Shown here: in pieces, positions 1-5,076 of the stretch
Layout of the letters: the number at the start of each line of letters is the position of its first letter
Position numbering within the stretch: position 1 is the stretch's first letter
Assembly: GCA_937960715.1 (NCBI GenBank)
Contig: CALGOO010000215.1
Coordinates: 1-5,771 of the forward strand
Direction: 5' to 3'
Origin: an uncultured Candidatus Competibacteraceae bacterium
GTDB taxonomy: Bacteria > Pseudomonadota > Gammaproteobacteria > Competibacterales > Competibacteraceae
Length of the DNA stretch: 5,771 nt
Made by a program: the position numbers and the translations under genes
Notes under the pieces: model-generated
Told to the model about the DNA's origin: nothing
Seen by the model: the letters and a program-made list of their open reading frames with translations, nothing else
The model's database searches: none

Positions 1-734
1 TGCAGCCGCGCCAGCGGCGAGCGGAGTTCGTGCGAAACATCGTGCAGCAAGCGTTGCTGGGAGCCGACCAGGATTTGCAGTTGCCGGGTCATGCGATCGA
101 AATCCCGGCCGAGATCGCTGATCTCGTCGCGGCGCTGCCCCATGCGGGGTCCGATTCGTGTGTCGAGTTGGCCCGCTGCCACGGCATCGAAGGCGCCGCG
201 CAGGTGGCGGATCGGCTTTGACAGATACCAAGCCCATAATGCGCTGACACCGAGACTCGCCAAGATACCGATGCTGATCGGCACCCAAGGCGACGGCGGT
301 GGACCGTGGGGCGCTGCTTCGCTTTCGGCGGGAACGAACAACAGATATTGTTGCTGGTTTGCAGTCTCCAGCCGGGCTACGCGCGGTTCCCGGTCTGCAC
401 GCGTCCAGCGGCCGGCTTGTGCCAGCGCTTCAGGCTGAACGGCCCGATCGAACAGCTCTTGCCCGGCGGTGTCGACCACGTACACCGAGGCGTCGCCTTG
501 GCGATGCTGTTCTTCCAGCAACGCGCGCAGCGCTGCGATTCCACCGTGCCGGAGCGTCGCCGCCGCCGCGCTGATTAGGAACAGCGTCCGCGGACCGCTC
601 GCCAGGGCGCGGTCACGATCTTCCAGTGTCTTTCGATGAAGCCAAACGGCTGTACCGACTCCGATGCTGGCGATCAGCAGCGTCAGCCAGAAGGCGAAAA
701 AAAACTTCCAAAAGAGCCGGCCCAAGGCGGTCAC
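1..734 (-). CDS. Sensor histidine kinase, CpxA-like, HAMP-containing (C-terminus beyond window)
   Basis: This is the inner-membrane sensor of a two-component system. It should autophosphorylate on histidine and pass the phosphate to the response regulator encoded just upstream. The 244 visible codons, numbered from GTG at 734, show a first membrane segment at about residues 11-32 and a periplasmic region of about 117 residues (33-149) that I do not recognise. A second membrane segment follows at about 151-171, then a HAMP domain at about 172-222 (starting SKPIRHLR and ending DFDRMTRQL). The start of the dimerisation domain carries the H-box LLHDVSHELRSPLARL, with His235 as the likely phospho-acceptor (codon 30-32). 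The H-box closely resembles CpxA. The ATP-binding domain lies past base 1. GTG overlaps the regulator stop as GTGA, but the AAGGAG at 734-739 abuts it; TTG at 723-725 has an 8-base spacer and may be the real start. Family assignment is secure; the signal sensed is unknown. Confidence 0.93.
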   Translation of the reverse strand, partial: MTALGRLFWKFFFAFWLTLLIASIGVGTAVWLHRKTLEDRDRALASGPRTLFLISAAAATLRHGGIAALRALLEEQHRQGDASVYVVDTAGQELFDRAVQPEALAQAGRWTRADREPRVARLETANQQQYLLFVPAESEAAPHGPPPSPWVPISIGILASLGVSALWAWYLSKPIRHLRGAFDAVAAGQLDTRIGPRMGQRRDEISDLGRDFDRMTRQLQILVGSQQRLLHDVSHELRSPLARL

Positions 735-1420
735 TCCTTGACGTACTGATAGCCGATGCCGCGCACCGTCTGAATCGGTGAGCGTCCTTCTCCGCCACCG
801 AGCTTGTGGCGAATACTGCTCAGGTGAACGTCAATGCTGCGGTCGTAGCGCGCCAGCGGGCGGCCCAAACTCTGTTCCGACAGCTCCTTTTTGCTCACCA
901 CCCGGCCGGCATTGCGGACCAGAACTTCGAGGAGATTGAATTCGGTGCTGGTGAGTTCCAACGGCTCGCCGTTCCATTCTGCGCCGCGTTTTTCCGGCCA
1001 AATCGTCAACGATCCCGCCGTTAGCGGACCGGATGGCAGGCTGGCTGGCTCGCGGAGTTGAGTGCGCCGCAGGATAGCTCGAATACGCGCGACCAGTTCG
1101 CGCGGCGTGCAGGGTTTGGGCACATAATCGTCTGCGCCGAGTTCGAGTCCGACGATGCGGTCCACGTCGTCCCCTTTGGCTGTGAGCATCAGCACCGGAA
1201 CACGGCTGTCCTGCACGCGGATACGGCGCAAGGCTTCGATACCATTTAGGCGCGGCATCATCACATCCAGGACCACGATGCCGTATTCGCCCGACAGTGC
1301 GCAGTGCACGCCTGCTTCGCCATCCGCCACGGCCGTCGCACCGAAGCCCTCGCGTTCGAGGTATTCGATCAACATCTCGCCCAATTCGACATCGTCGTCC
1401 ACCAGCAACACTCGGGTCAT
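731..1420 (-). CDS. cpxR: CpxR-like response regulator, OmpR/PhoB family
   Basis: This is a DNA-binding response regulator of 229 residues, a normal length for the OmpR/PhoB class. The receiver domain (about 1-120) has the acidic pocket DDD at 8-10, the phospho-acceptor Asp52 in VVLDVMMP, Thr80 in LMLTAK and Lys102 in PKP. The winged-helix domain spans about 136-229, with the probable recognition helix around DRSIDVHLSSIRHKL (193-207) and the terminal RGIGYQYV hairpin. The stretches GLELGADDY and RELVARIRAILRR are very close to E. coli CpxR, and the C-terminal LELTSTEFNLL and SLGRPL...YDRSIDVHLS also match it better than other family members. ATG at 1420 gives the standard MTRVLLVDDD N-terminus with only a weak purine-rich stretch at 1430-1435; in-frame GTG or TTG codons at 1436-1438 and 1427-1429 are less likely starts. 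It is followed by its kinase with a 4-base overlap. The gene symbol rests on similarity and on nearby CpxR-type sites; orthology is inferred. Cys104 replaces the usual Phe of the KPF motif. Confidence 0.95.
   Translation of the reverse strand: MTRVLLVDDDVELGEMLIEYLEREGFGATAVADGEAGVHCALSGEYGIVVLDVMMPRLNGIEALRRIRVQDSRVPVLMLTAKGDDVDRIVGLELGADDYVPKPCTPRELVARIRAILRRTQLREPASLPSGPLTAGSLTIWPEKRGAEWNGEPLELTSTEFNLLEVLVRNAGRVVSKKELSEQSLGRPLARYDRSIDVHLSSIRHKLGGGEGRSPIQTVRGIGYQYVKE
734..739 (-). promoter_or_regulatory. Shine-Dalgarno AAGGAG at the end of the regulator gene
   Basis: AAGGAG lies inside the last codons of the response regulator. Its final G is also the first base of the GTG start (732-734), leaving no spacer for that start. 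TTG at 723-725, three codons downstream, has an 8-base spacer. The site therefore supports coupled translation of the kinase but argues for the TTG as the functional start. Confidence 0.6.
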
Positions 1421-1456
1421 CACCGTCAACCGCTTCACTTGCCTTTCGTAACAGCA

Positions 1457-1484
1457 ATCATAGCGATCTGCGCCCGGCAACCAA
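1457..1484 (-). promoter_or_regulatory. Candidate sigma70-type promoter of the regulator-kinase operon
   Basis: On the minus strand a TATGAT hexamer (1457-1462, five of six matches to TATAAT) is preceded by a 16-base spacer and TTGGTT (1479-1484, three of six matches to TTGACA). This predicts a transcript starting near 1450 and a leader of about 30 bases before ATG 1420. The weak -35 fits an activator-dependent promoter. The nearest GTAAA half-site (1490-1494) would be centred near -42 and the full CpxR-type box (1510-1524) near -67, both usual activator positions. This was read by eye only. Confidence 0.4.
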
Positions 1485-1489
1485 GCACA

Positions 1490-1522
1490 TTTACCTTTTT
1501 TTGCCCGCCTTTACCTTTTTTT
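1490..1522. repeat. 13-bp direct repeat with T7 tracts, 20-bp period
   Basis: TTTACCTTTTTTT occurs at 1490-1502 and again, identically, at 1510-1522, separated by the 7 bases GCCCGCC. The repeat period is two helical turns. Each copy joins a CpxR-type half-site to a T7 tract, and A/T tracts phased with the helix can bend DNA. It is part of the larger half-site array rather than a mobile-element scar. Confidence 0.8.
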
Positions 1523-1524
1523 AC
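1510..1524 (-). promoter_or_regulatory. Exact CpxR box GTAAA-N5-GTAAA
   Basis: On the plus strand this reads TTTAC CTTTT TTTAC, so the minus strand is GTAAA-N5-GTAAA, matching the established E. coli CpxR consensus in both half-sites and in spacing. It is the only pair in the array in which both adjacent units are exact. A CpxR-like regulator gene begins 90 bases away, which makes autoregulation and control of the efflux operon the natural reading. Confidence 0.72.
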
Positions 1525-1557
1525 ACAACGCTAACCCGCATTTACGGACGCCTCCGT

Positions 1558-1563
1558 TACAGT
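1558..1563 (+). promoter_or_regulatory. Weak candidate -10 for the efflux operon
   Basis: TACAGT matches TATAAT at four of six positions and lies about 50 bases before the first efflux gene. No good -35 hexamer stands 16-18 bases upstream, where the sequence is about CCCGCA. The last exact TTTAC half-site (1541-1545) would fall close to the -35 region. This would fit a promoter that depends on an activator bound to the array, but the call is tentative. Confidence 0.2.
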
Positions 1564-1600
1564 GGTGCCAACAAGAAAACCGGGGCAGCCCAGTACGTTC

Positions 1601-1605
1601 GGGAG
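1601..1605 (+). promoter_or_regulatory. Shine-Dalgarno GGGAG for the outer membrane factor gene
   Basis: GGGAG stands 7 bases before ATG 1613. It selects this ATG over the in-frame GTG codons at 1562 and 1565, which lack a ribosome site and would put a hydrophilic extension in front of the lipoprotein signal peptide. Confidence 0.7.
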
Positions 1606-1612
1606 CGATACC

Positions 1613-3067
1613 ATGTCAAATCAACAACGCGCGCTTGCCGTGGCTTTGGCGGCGGCCATCTTACTGGCGAGTTGCGCAGCTGCAGGTCCAGACTATTTAG
1701 CACCGGAACCGGCGGCGCCGGTCACTTGGCAAGGGGCGGCAGCGGCAAAGGTTGCCGTCGCACAAACTGCGCCAGCGGATTTGGCCAACTGGTGGCGGCA
1801 ACTCGGCGATTCGACCTTGAACGGGTTGATCGAACAGGCCTTGCAAAACAGCCTGGACCTCCGCACCGCACGGGCCAAACTGCGCGAAGCCCGCGCCCGC
1901 CGCGCTTTAGCCGGCGCGGACCGGTTCCCGGCGGTTTCGGCCTCGGCGGCGGCCAGCCGGACCAAGGCCAGTGCCGAATCCGGCAATGGTGCCACGCTCG
2001 ATCTCTACAGCGCCGGCTTTGACGCCAGTTGGGAGCCAGACGTGTCCGGCGGACTCCGGCGCAGCGAAGAAGCCGCCCAAGCCGATCTCGACGCCAGCGA
2101 GGCCAGCCTGCACGGCACGCAAGTATCGCTAACCGCCGAAGTCGCACTTAACTACGTTGAATTGCGCGCCTTCCAATCTCGACTGGACATCGCCAAAGCC
2201 AACGCCGCTTCCCAATCTGAAACCCTGAATCTTACCCGCTGGCGAGCCGAAGCGGGCTTGACCACTGTGCTGGATGTGGAGCAAGCACGCTCGAATCTGG
2301 AGCAGACCCGGGCGCAAATCCCGAGCCTCGAAACCAGCCGCACCGAAACCGAACATCGATTGGAAATCCTGCTTGGCCAGCAACCCGGCTCGCTTGGTCC
2401 GGCGTTGGCCCGCCCGGCCAAGATGCCCCAAATTCCCAAACGAGTGATCGCACCCATTCCGGCCGACACCCTGCGCCAGCGCCCCGACGTGCGCGCCGCC
2501 GAACGCAAGCTGGCAGCCGAAACCGCGCGAGTTGGCGTGGCGGAGGCAGAACGGTACCCAAGCTTTACCTTGAGCGGTTCGCTCGGGTTGGAGGCATTGA
2601 GCCTCGGTGCGCTAACCGGCGGCGGTGCGGCCGCACAGACGCTGTTGGGTTCCATTGCCGCGCCGGTCTTCGACGCCGGACGCATCCGTCAGCAGATCGC
2701 GATCCAAACGGCGGTGCAGGAGCAAGCATTGGTCAACTACGAATCGACCGTGCTTGCTGCCCTGGAGGAAGCTGAAAACGCGCTGGCGGCCTTGGCCCAT
2801 ACCCGGCAACGGCAGGTCAACCTGCAAAATGCCACCAACGCCGCGCGTCTCGCCGCGCTACTGGCCCGGCACCGCTACACGGCGGGTGTCACCGATTTCC
2901 AGACGGTGCTGGATACGGAACGCACCGTGCTTACGCTGGAAGACAGCCTCACAGCCAGCGAGGCCGAACACGTCTCCGCTTTGATTCAACTTTACAAAGC
3001 GCTGGGCGGCGGCTGGCCGCCGGTATCCGCTGAAGCGGTTGCCAGCGTGCAAGGAAAACCGTCGTGA
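1613..3067 (+). CDS. NodT-type outer membrane efflux lipoprotein (TolC-like)
   Basis: This 484-residue protein is the outer membrane channel of a tripartite efflux pump; three copies would form a TolC-like tunnel joined to the periplasmic adaptor. The signal peptide ends in a lipobox LLASC with Cys21 as the lipidated residue and Ala22 after it, compatible with outer-membrane sorting. The mature protein opens with AGPDYLAPEP, a form of the GPDY motif typical of the NodT family, then NWWRQLGDSTLNGLIEQAL. Two outer membrane efflux repeats follow (about 70-265 and 290-475), rich in long Ala/Glu/Arg helices. The second contains RPDVRAAERKLAAETARVG and SIAAPVFDAGRIRQQI, both standard for this family. 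Length is normal. The start at ATG 1613 is set by GGGAG at 1601-1605. It is the first gene of the efflux operon, and its stop overlaps a GTG that is the likely start of the adaptor. RND pumps use the same family, but the downstream genes make this an ABC-type pump. Confidence 0.95.
   Translation: MSNQQRALAVALAAAILLASCAAAGPDYLAPEPAAPVTWQGAAAAKVAVAQTAPADLANWWRQLGDSTLNGLIEQALQNSLDLRTARAKLREARARRALAGADRFPAVSASAAASRTKASAESGNGATLDLYSAGFDASWEPDVSGGLRRSEEAAQADLDASEASLHGTQVSLTAEVALNYVELRAFQSRLDIAKANAASQSETLNLTRWRAEAGLTTVLDVEQARSNLEQTRAQIPSLETSRTETEHRLEILLGQQPGSLGPALARPAKMPQIPKRVIAPIPADTLRQRPDVRAAERKLAAETARVGVAEAERYPSFTLSGSLGLEALSLGALTGGGAAAQTLLGSIAAPVFDAGRIRQQIAIQTAVQEQALVNYESTVLAALEEAENALAALAHTRQRQVNLQNATNAARLAALLARHRYTAGVTDFQTVLDTERTVLTLEDSLTASEAEHVSALIQLYKALGGGWPPVSAEAVASVQGKPS
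3051..3055 (+). promoter_or_regulatory. Shine-Dalgarno AAGGA pointing to GTG 3064
   Basis: AAGGA near the end of the outer membrane factor gene is followed by an 8-base spacer and GTG at 3064-3066, which overlaps the TGA stop (3065-3067) as GTGA. This is the best start signal in the area for the adaptor gene, but it leads into a frame that ends at 3196-3198 unless the frame changes in the A6 run at 3109-3114. Confidence 0.6.
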
Positions 3068-3136
3068 ATTCATCCCGATCTGGCGGAAATCATCGGTCCG
3101 GGGAGTCCAAAAAATCGAAGCCTGCGTTGGCTGCTC
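3064..3136 (+). other. Probable true N-terminus of the adaptor, out of frame with its body
   Basis: From GTG 3064 the reading is MNSSRSGGNHRSGESKK, a short basic tail of the kind found before the single membrane anchor of adaptor proteins. The frame then meets AAAAAA (3109-3114) and, if unchanged, ends at TGA 3196-3198 after 44 codons. With one A fewer, it joins the adaptor frame as ESKNRSLRWLLVAS, giving a basic tail followed by a full hydrophobic anchor. In the adaptor frame itself no ATG, GTG or TTG lies between the preceding stop (3065-3067) and GTG 3137. Possible explanations are a homopolymer sequencing or assembly error, a real mutation, or recoding. Confidence 0.5.
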
Positions 3137-4348
3137 GTGGCCAGCGTCCTCGCCGCATTAGGTGCCGGTGGTGTCGCGTTCCTCCGTTCCCGTACTGAAG
3201 TCCAGGCAACCCCTCGCTACCAGACCGAAGCGGTCAGCCGGGGCGGCCTGCGGGTTACGGTCTCGGCGACGGGTAAATTGGCGCCGGTCAACGAGGTTGA
3301 GGTGGGCAGCGAATTGTCCGGCACCATCGAGGCGGTGTTCGTGGACTACAACGACCGGGTGAAAAAAGGCCAGGTGCTTGCTCGCCTGGATCTCGCCAAG
3401 CTCCAGGACGCCATTGCCAAAGCCAAGGCGGCGCTGGCCTCGGCCAATGCCAAGGTGTTGCAAACCGTGGCGACGGTCCAGGAAGCGCACGCCAATCTCA
3501 AACGCTTGCGGCACGTAGCCAAACTGAGTGGCGGCAAGGTGCCTTCGCCGGCGGAGCTGGAGACCGCCGAGGCCACCCAGCGACGTGCCATCGCCGACGA
3601 GGCCAGCGCGCGGGCGGCGGTGGACGAAGCCCGCGCCACTCTCCGTTCCAGCGAAACCGACTGGACCAAGGCGTCCATCCGTTCGCCGATCGACGGCGTG
3701 GTGCTCGCCCGCTCAGTGGAACCAGGGCAAACGGTGGCGGCTTCGCTGCAAGTGGCGGTGCTGTTCACCCTGGCCGAAAATCTGGCGCAAATGGAGTTGC
3801 AGGTGGACGTGGACGAAGCCGACGTCGGCCAGGTGCGCGTAGGGCAGGCTGCAACCTTTACCGTGGACGCCTATCCCAACCGGAAATTTCCCGCCAGCAT
3901 CAGCCTGGTGCGGTTCGGTTCGGAAACGGTGGACAACGTGGTCAGCTACAAGACCATTCTCAACGTCAATAATGACGATCTCAGTCTGCGCCCCGGCATG
4001 ACTGCCACGGCGGAAATCGTGACTGCCGAACGGGAAAACGTACTACTGGTCCCAAATGCAGCACTGCGCTTCACGCCGCCAGAACCCGCGGCGAATGTGC
4101 AACCGGGCAGCAGCGGCGGTTTGCTGGCCAGTCTGCTACCCCGGCCGCCACGCTCGCAAACCACGAAACCCATGACGGAAATTCCCGGCAAAAATGCTGC
4201 GCAACAGGTGTGGGTACTGCGCGACGATCAACCGATGGCGGTTCCGGTGACCACCGGTCAAAGCGACGGTCGCATGACCGAGGTTACCGGCGCGGATTTG
4301 GTGGCAGGCATGCCGGTGATTACCGCTCATCGGAGTTCGACGCCTTGA
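3137..4348 (+). CDS. MacA-like periplasmic adaptor (HlyD/membrane fusion protein); start uncertain
   Basis: This adaptor links an inner-membrane ABC transporter to the outer membrane channel. Numbered from GTG 3137 (403 residues), it shows a hydrophobic anchor at about 2-16, the first half of the lipoyl/barrel-sandwich domain at about 45-85 (VEVGSELSGTIEAVFVDYND, then VKKGQVLARLD), and an Ala-rich coiled-coil hairpin at about 86-175. The second lipoyl half is at about 180-198 (SIRSPIDGVVLARSVEPGQ). A beta-barrel domain then contains MELQVDVDEADVGQV and LRPGMTATAEI, and a membrane-proximal C-terminal domain ends the protein. These match MacA-type adaptors. A Pro/Gly/Ser-rich loop of about 43 residues (313-355) interrupts the last domain. 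GTG 3137 has no ribosome site and cuts into the anchor (RWLLVASVLAALGAGG begins upstream), so translation probably starts at GTG 3064 with a frame change at the A6 run. The stop overlaps the ATPase start as TTGA. Function is secure; the N-terminus is not. Confidence 0.9.
   Translation: MASVLAALGAGGVAFLRSRTEVQATPRYQTEAVSRGGLRVTVSATGKLAPVNEVEVGSELSGTIEAVFVDYNDRVKKGQVLARLDLAKLQDAIAKAKAALASANAKVLQTVATVQEAHANLKRLRHVAKLSGGKVPSPAELETAEATQRRAIADEASARAAVDEARATLRSSETDWTKASIRSPIDGVVLARSVEPGQTVAASLQVAVLFTLAENLAQMELQVDVDEADVGQVRVGQAATFTVDAYPNRKFPASISLVRFGSETVDNVVSYKTILNVNNDDLSLRPGMTATAEIVTAERENVLLVPNAALRFTPPEPAANVQPGSSGGLLASLLPRPPRSQTTKPMTEIPGKNAAQQVWVLRDDQPMAVPVTTGQSDGRMTEVTGADLVAGMPVITAHRSSTP
4331..4335 (+). 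promoter_or_regulatory. Shine-Dalgarno CGGAG selecting TTG 4345
   Basis: CGGAG within the last codons of the adaptor gene lies 9 bases before TTG 4345, which overlaps the adaptor stop (4346-4348) as TTGA. No ATG in this frame lies near the expected N-terminus, and the next candidate, GTG 4360, has no comparable site. Confidence 0.6.
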
Positions 4349-5076
4349 ACGCGGCCAGCGTGCGCGCCGCACCGGAAACCGGCGCGCTGATCGAATTGCG
4401 GGATGTGACCAAAACCTACGGGCAAGGGCCGGCCACGTTTCTGGCGCTGCGCGGGGTCAATCTACGCATCGGCGCCGGCGAATTCGTCGCGATCATGGGG
4501 CCGAGCGGTTCCGGCAAATCCACCGCCATGAACATCCTCGGCTGCCTGGACAACCCAACCTCGGGCGCCTACCTGTTTCGCGGGATGCACGTTGAGAATC
4601 TGACCCGCAACCAGCGCGCCTTGCTGCGCCGTTATTACCTCGGTTTCGTGTTCCAAGGCTTCAACCTATTGGCTCGCACCACCGCCTTGGAAAATGTTGA
4701 ATTGCCTCTCGTGTACCGGGGCGAACCGCGCGCGGCCCGTCATGCCAAGGCGCGCACGGCGCTCGACGCGGTCGGCTTGCGGCAGTGGGAGCACCACACG
4801 CCCGCCGAACTGTCCGGTGGTCAGCAGCAGCGCGTCGCCATCGCTCGCGCCATTGTGACCGATCCAACCATCTTGCTGGCCGACGAGCCAACCGGCAATC
4901 TCGACAGCCAACGCAGCCACGAGATCATGGATTTGCTGGCCGCTCTGAATGGCGACCGGGGCATCACCGTATTGATGGTCACCCACGAACCCGGCATGGC
5001 GCGGTACGCTAAACGAATCATCCGTTTCGTGGATGGCCAAGTCGATTCAGATCATCACAATGGAGAGAACGCTTGA
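4345..5076 (+). CDS. MacB-type ABC transporter ATPase subunit
   Basis: This is the cytoplasmic nucleotide-binding subunit that powers the efflux pump. It has 243 residues from TTG 4345, normal for a stand-alone LolD/MacB-type ATPase. The motifs are complete: Walker A GPSGSGKST (52-60), Q-loop Gln104 in FVFQGFNLL, signature LSGGQQQR (156-163), Walker B ILLADEP (176-182) with catalytic Glu181, the D-loop NLD (185-187), and switch His214 in VTHEP. NILGCLDNPTSG and the short loop between Q-loop and signature are typical of the MacB/LolD/FtsE class. The reading frame is open upstream to 4210, but that region lies inside the adaptor gene, and TTG 4345 with CGGAG at 4331-4335 is the natural start. 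The permease starts inside its stop codon (TGATG), so subunit amounts are probably coupled. In E. coli MacB the ATPase and permease are one polypeptide; here they are two. Lipoprotein-release ATPases look similar, but the linked adaptor and channel favour efflux. Confidence 0.95.
   Translation: MNAASVRAAPETGALIELRDVTKTYGQGPATFLALRGVNLRIGAGEFVAIMGPSGSGKSTAMNILGCLDNPTSGAYLFRGMHVENLTRNQRALLRRYYLGFVFQGFNLLARTTALENVELPLVYRGEPRAARHAKARTALDAVGLRQWEHHTPAELSGGQQQRVAIARAIVTDPTILLADEPTGNLDSQRSHEIMDLLAALNGDRGITVLMVTHEPGMARYAKRIIRFVDGQVDSDHHNGENA

Larger units (their letters stand above)
1490..1545. promoter_or_regulatory. Phased array of CpxR-type half-sites (TTTAC / GTAAA)
   Basis: Four exact TTTAC pentamers occur on the plus strand at 1490-1494, 1510-1514, 1520-1524 and 1541-1545. 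Degenerate copies fill the gaps: TTTGC at 1500-1504 and CTAAC at 1531-1535. Successive starts are therefore 10, 10, 10, 11 and 10 bases apart, about one helical turn each, placing all units on one face of the DNA. On the minus strand the unit reads GTAAA, the half-site of the E. coli CpxR box. The array sits midway between the divergent regulator and efflux operons and could serve both. The pattern is seen directly; binding by the neighbouring regulator is inferred. Confidence 0.7.

Noticed and set aside
831..1457. Minus-strand open frame of about 208 codons overlapping the regulator
   Set aside because: It is an alternative frame of the response regulator with Arg-rich, low-information sequence; the real frame has all family motifs.
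1496..1522. T7 tracts as intrinsic terminators
   Set aside because: Neither tract is preceded by a GC-rich stem-loop on either strand, and both sit in a divergent promoter region as part of the half-site repeats.
1544..1557. Small inverted repeat ACGGA-CGCC-TCCGT
   Set aside because: A 5-base stem is easily found by chance in GC-rich DNA. It has no T-run after it and does not line up with the half-site ladder, so it is not called an operator or terminator.
1562..1612. Upstream in-frame GTG codons (1562, 1565) as start of the outer membrane lipoprotein
   Set aside because: They have no ribosome site and would place 17 hydrophilic residues before the signal peptide, while ATG 1613 has GGGAG at the right distance.
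1297..2022. Long plus-strand open frame of about 241 codons
   Set aside because: It runs antisense to the regulator, across the intergenic region and out of frame into the lipoprotein gene. Its composition (Arg/Gly/Ser/Pro-rich) is that of a GC-rich shadow frame with no recognisable domain.
2152..2685. Minus-strand open frame of about 177 codons inside the outer membrane factor gene
   Set aside because: It is antisense to a complete, well-recognised gene and has no domain signature; it is the complement of alanine-rich helices.
3065..3136. Readthrough of the TGA at 3065-3067 to fuse the outer membrane factor to the adaptor, since both share a frame
   Set aside because: The frame is open across the junction, but a fusion would join an outer-membrane lipoprotein to an inner-membrane-anchored adaptor, and a separate ribosome site with GTG 3064 already explains adaptor translation.
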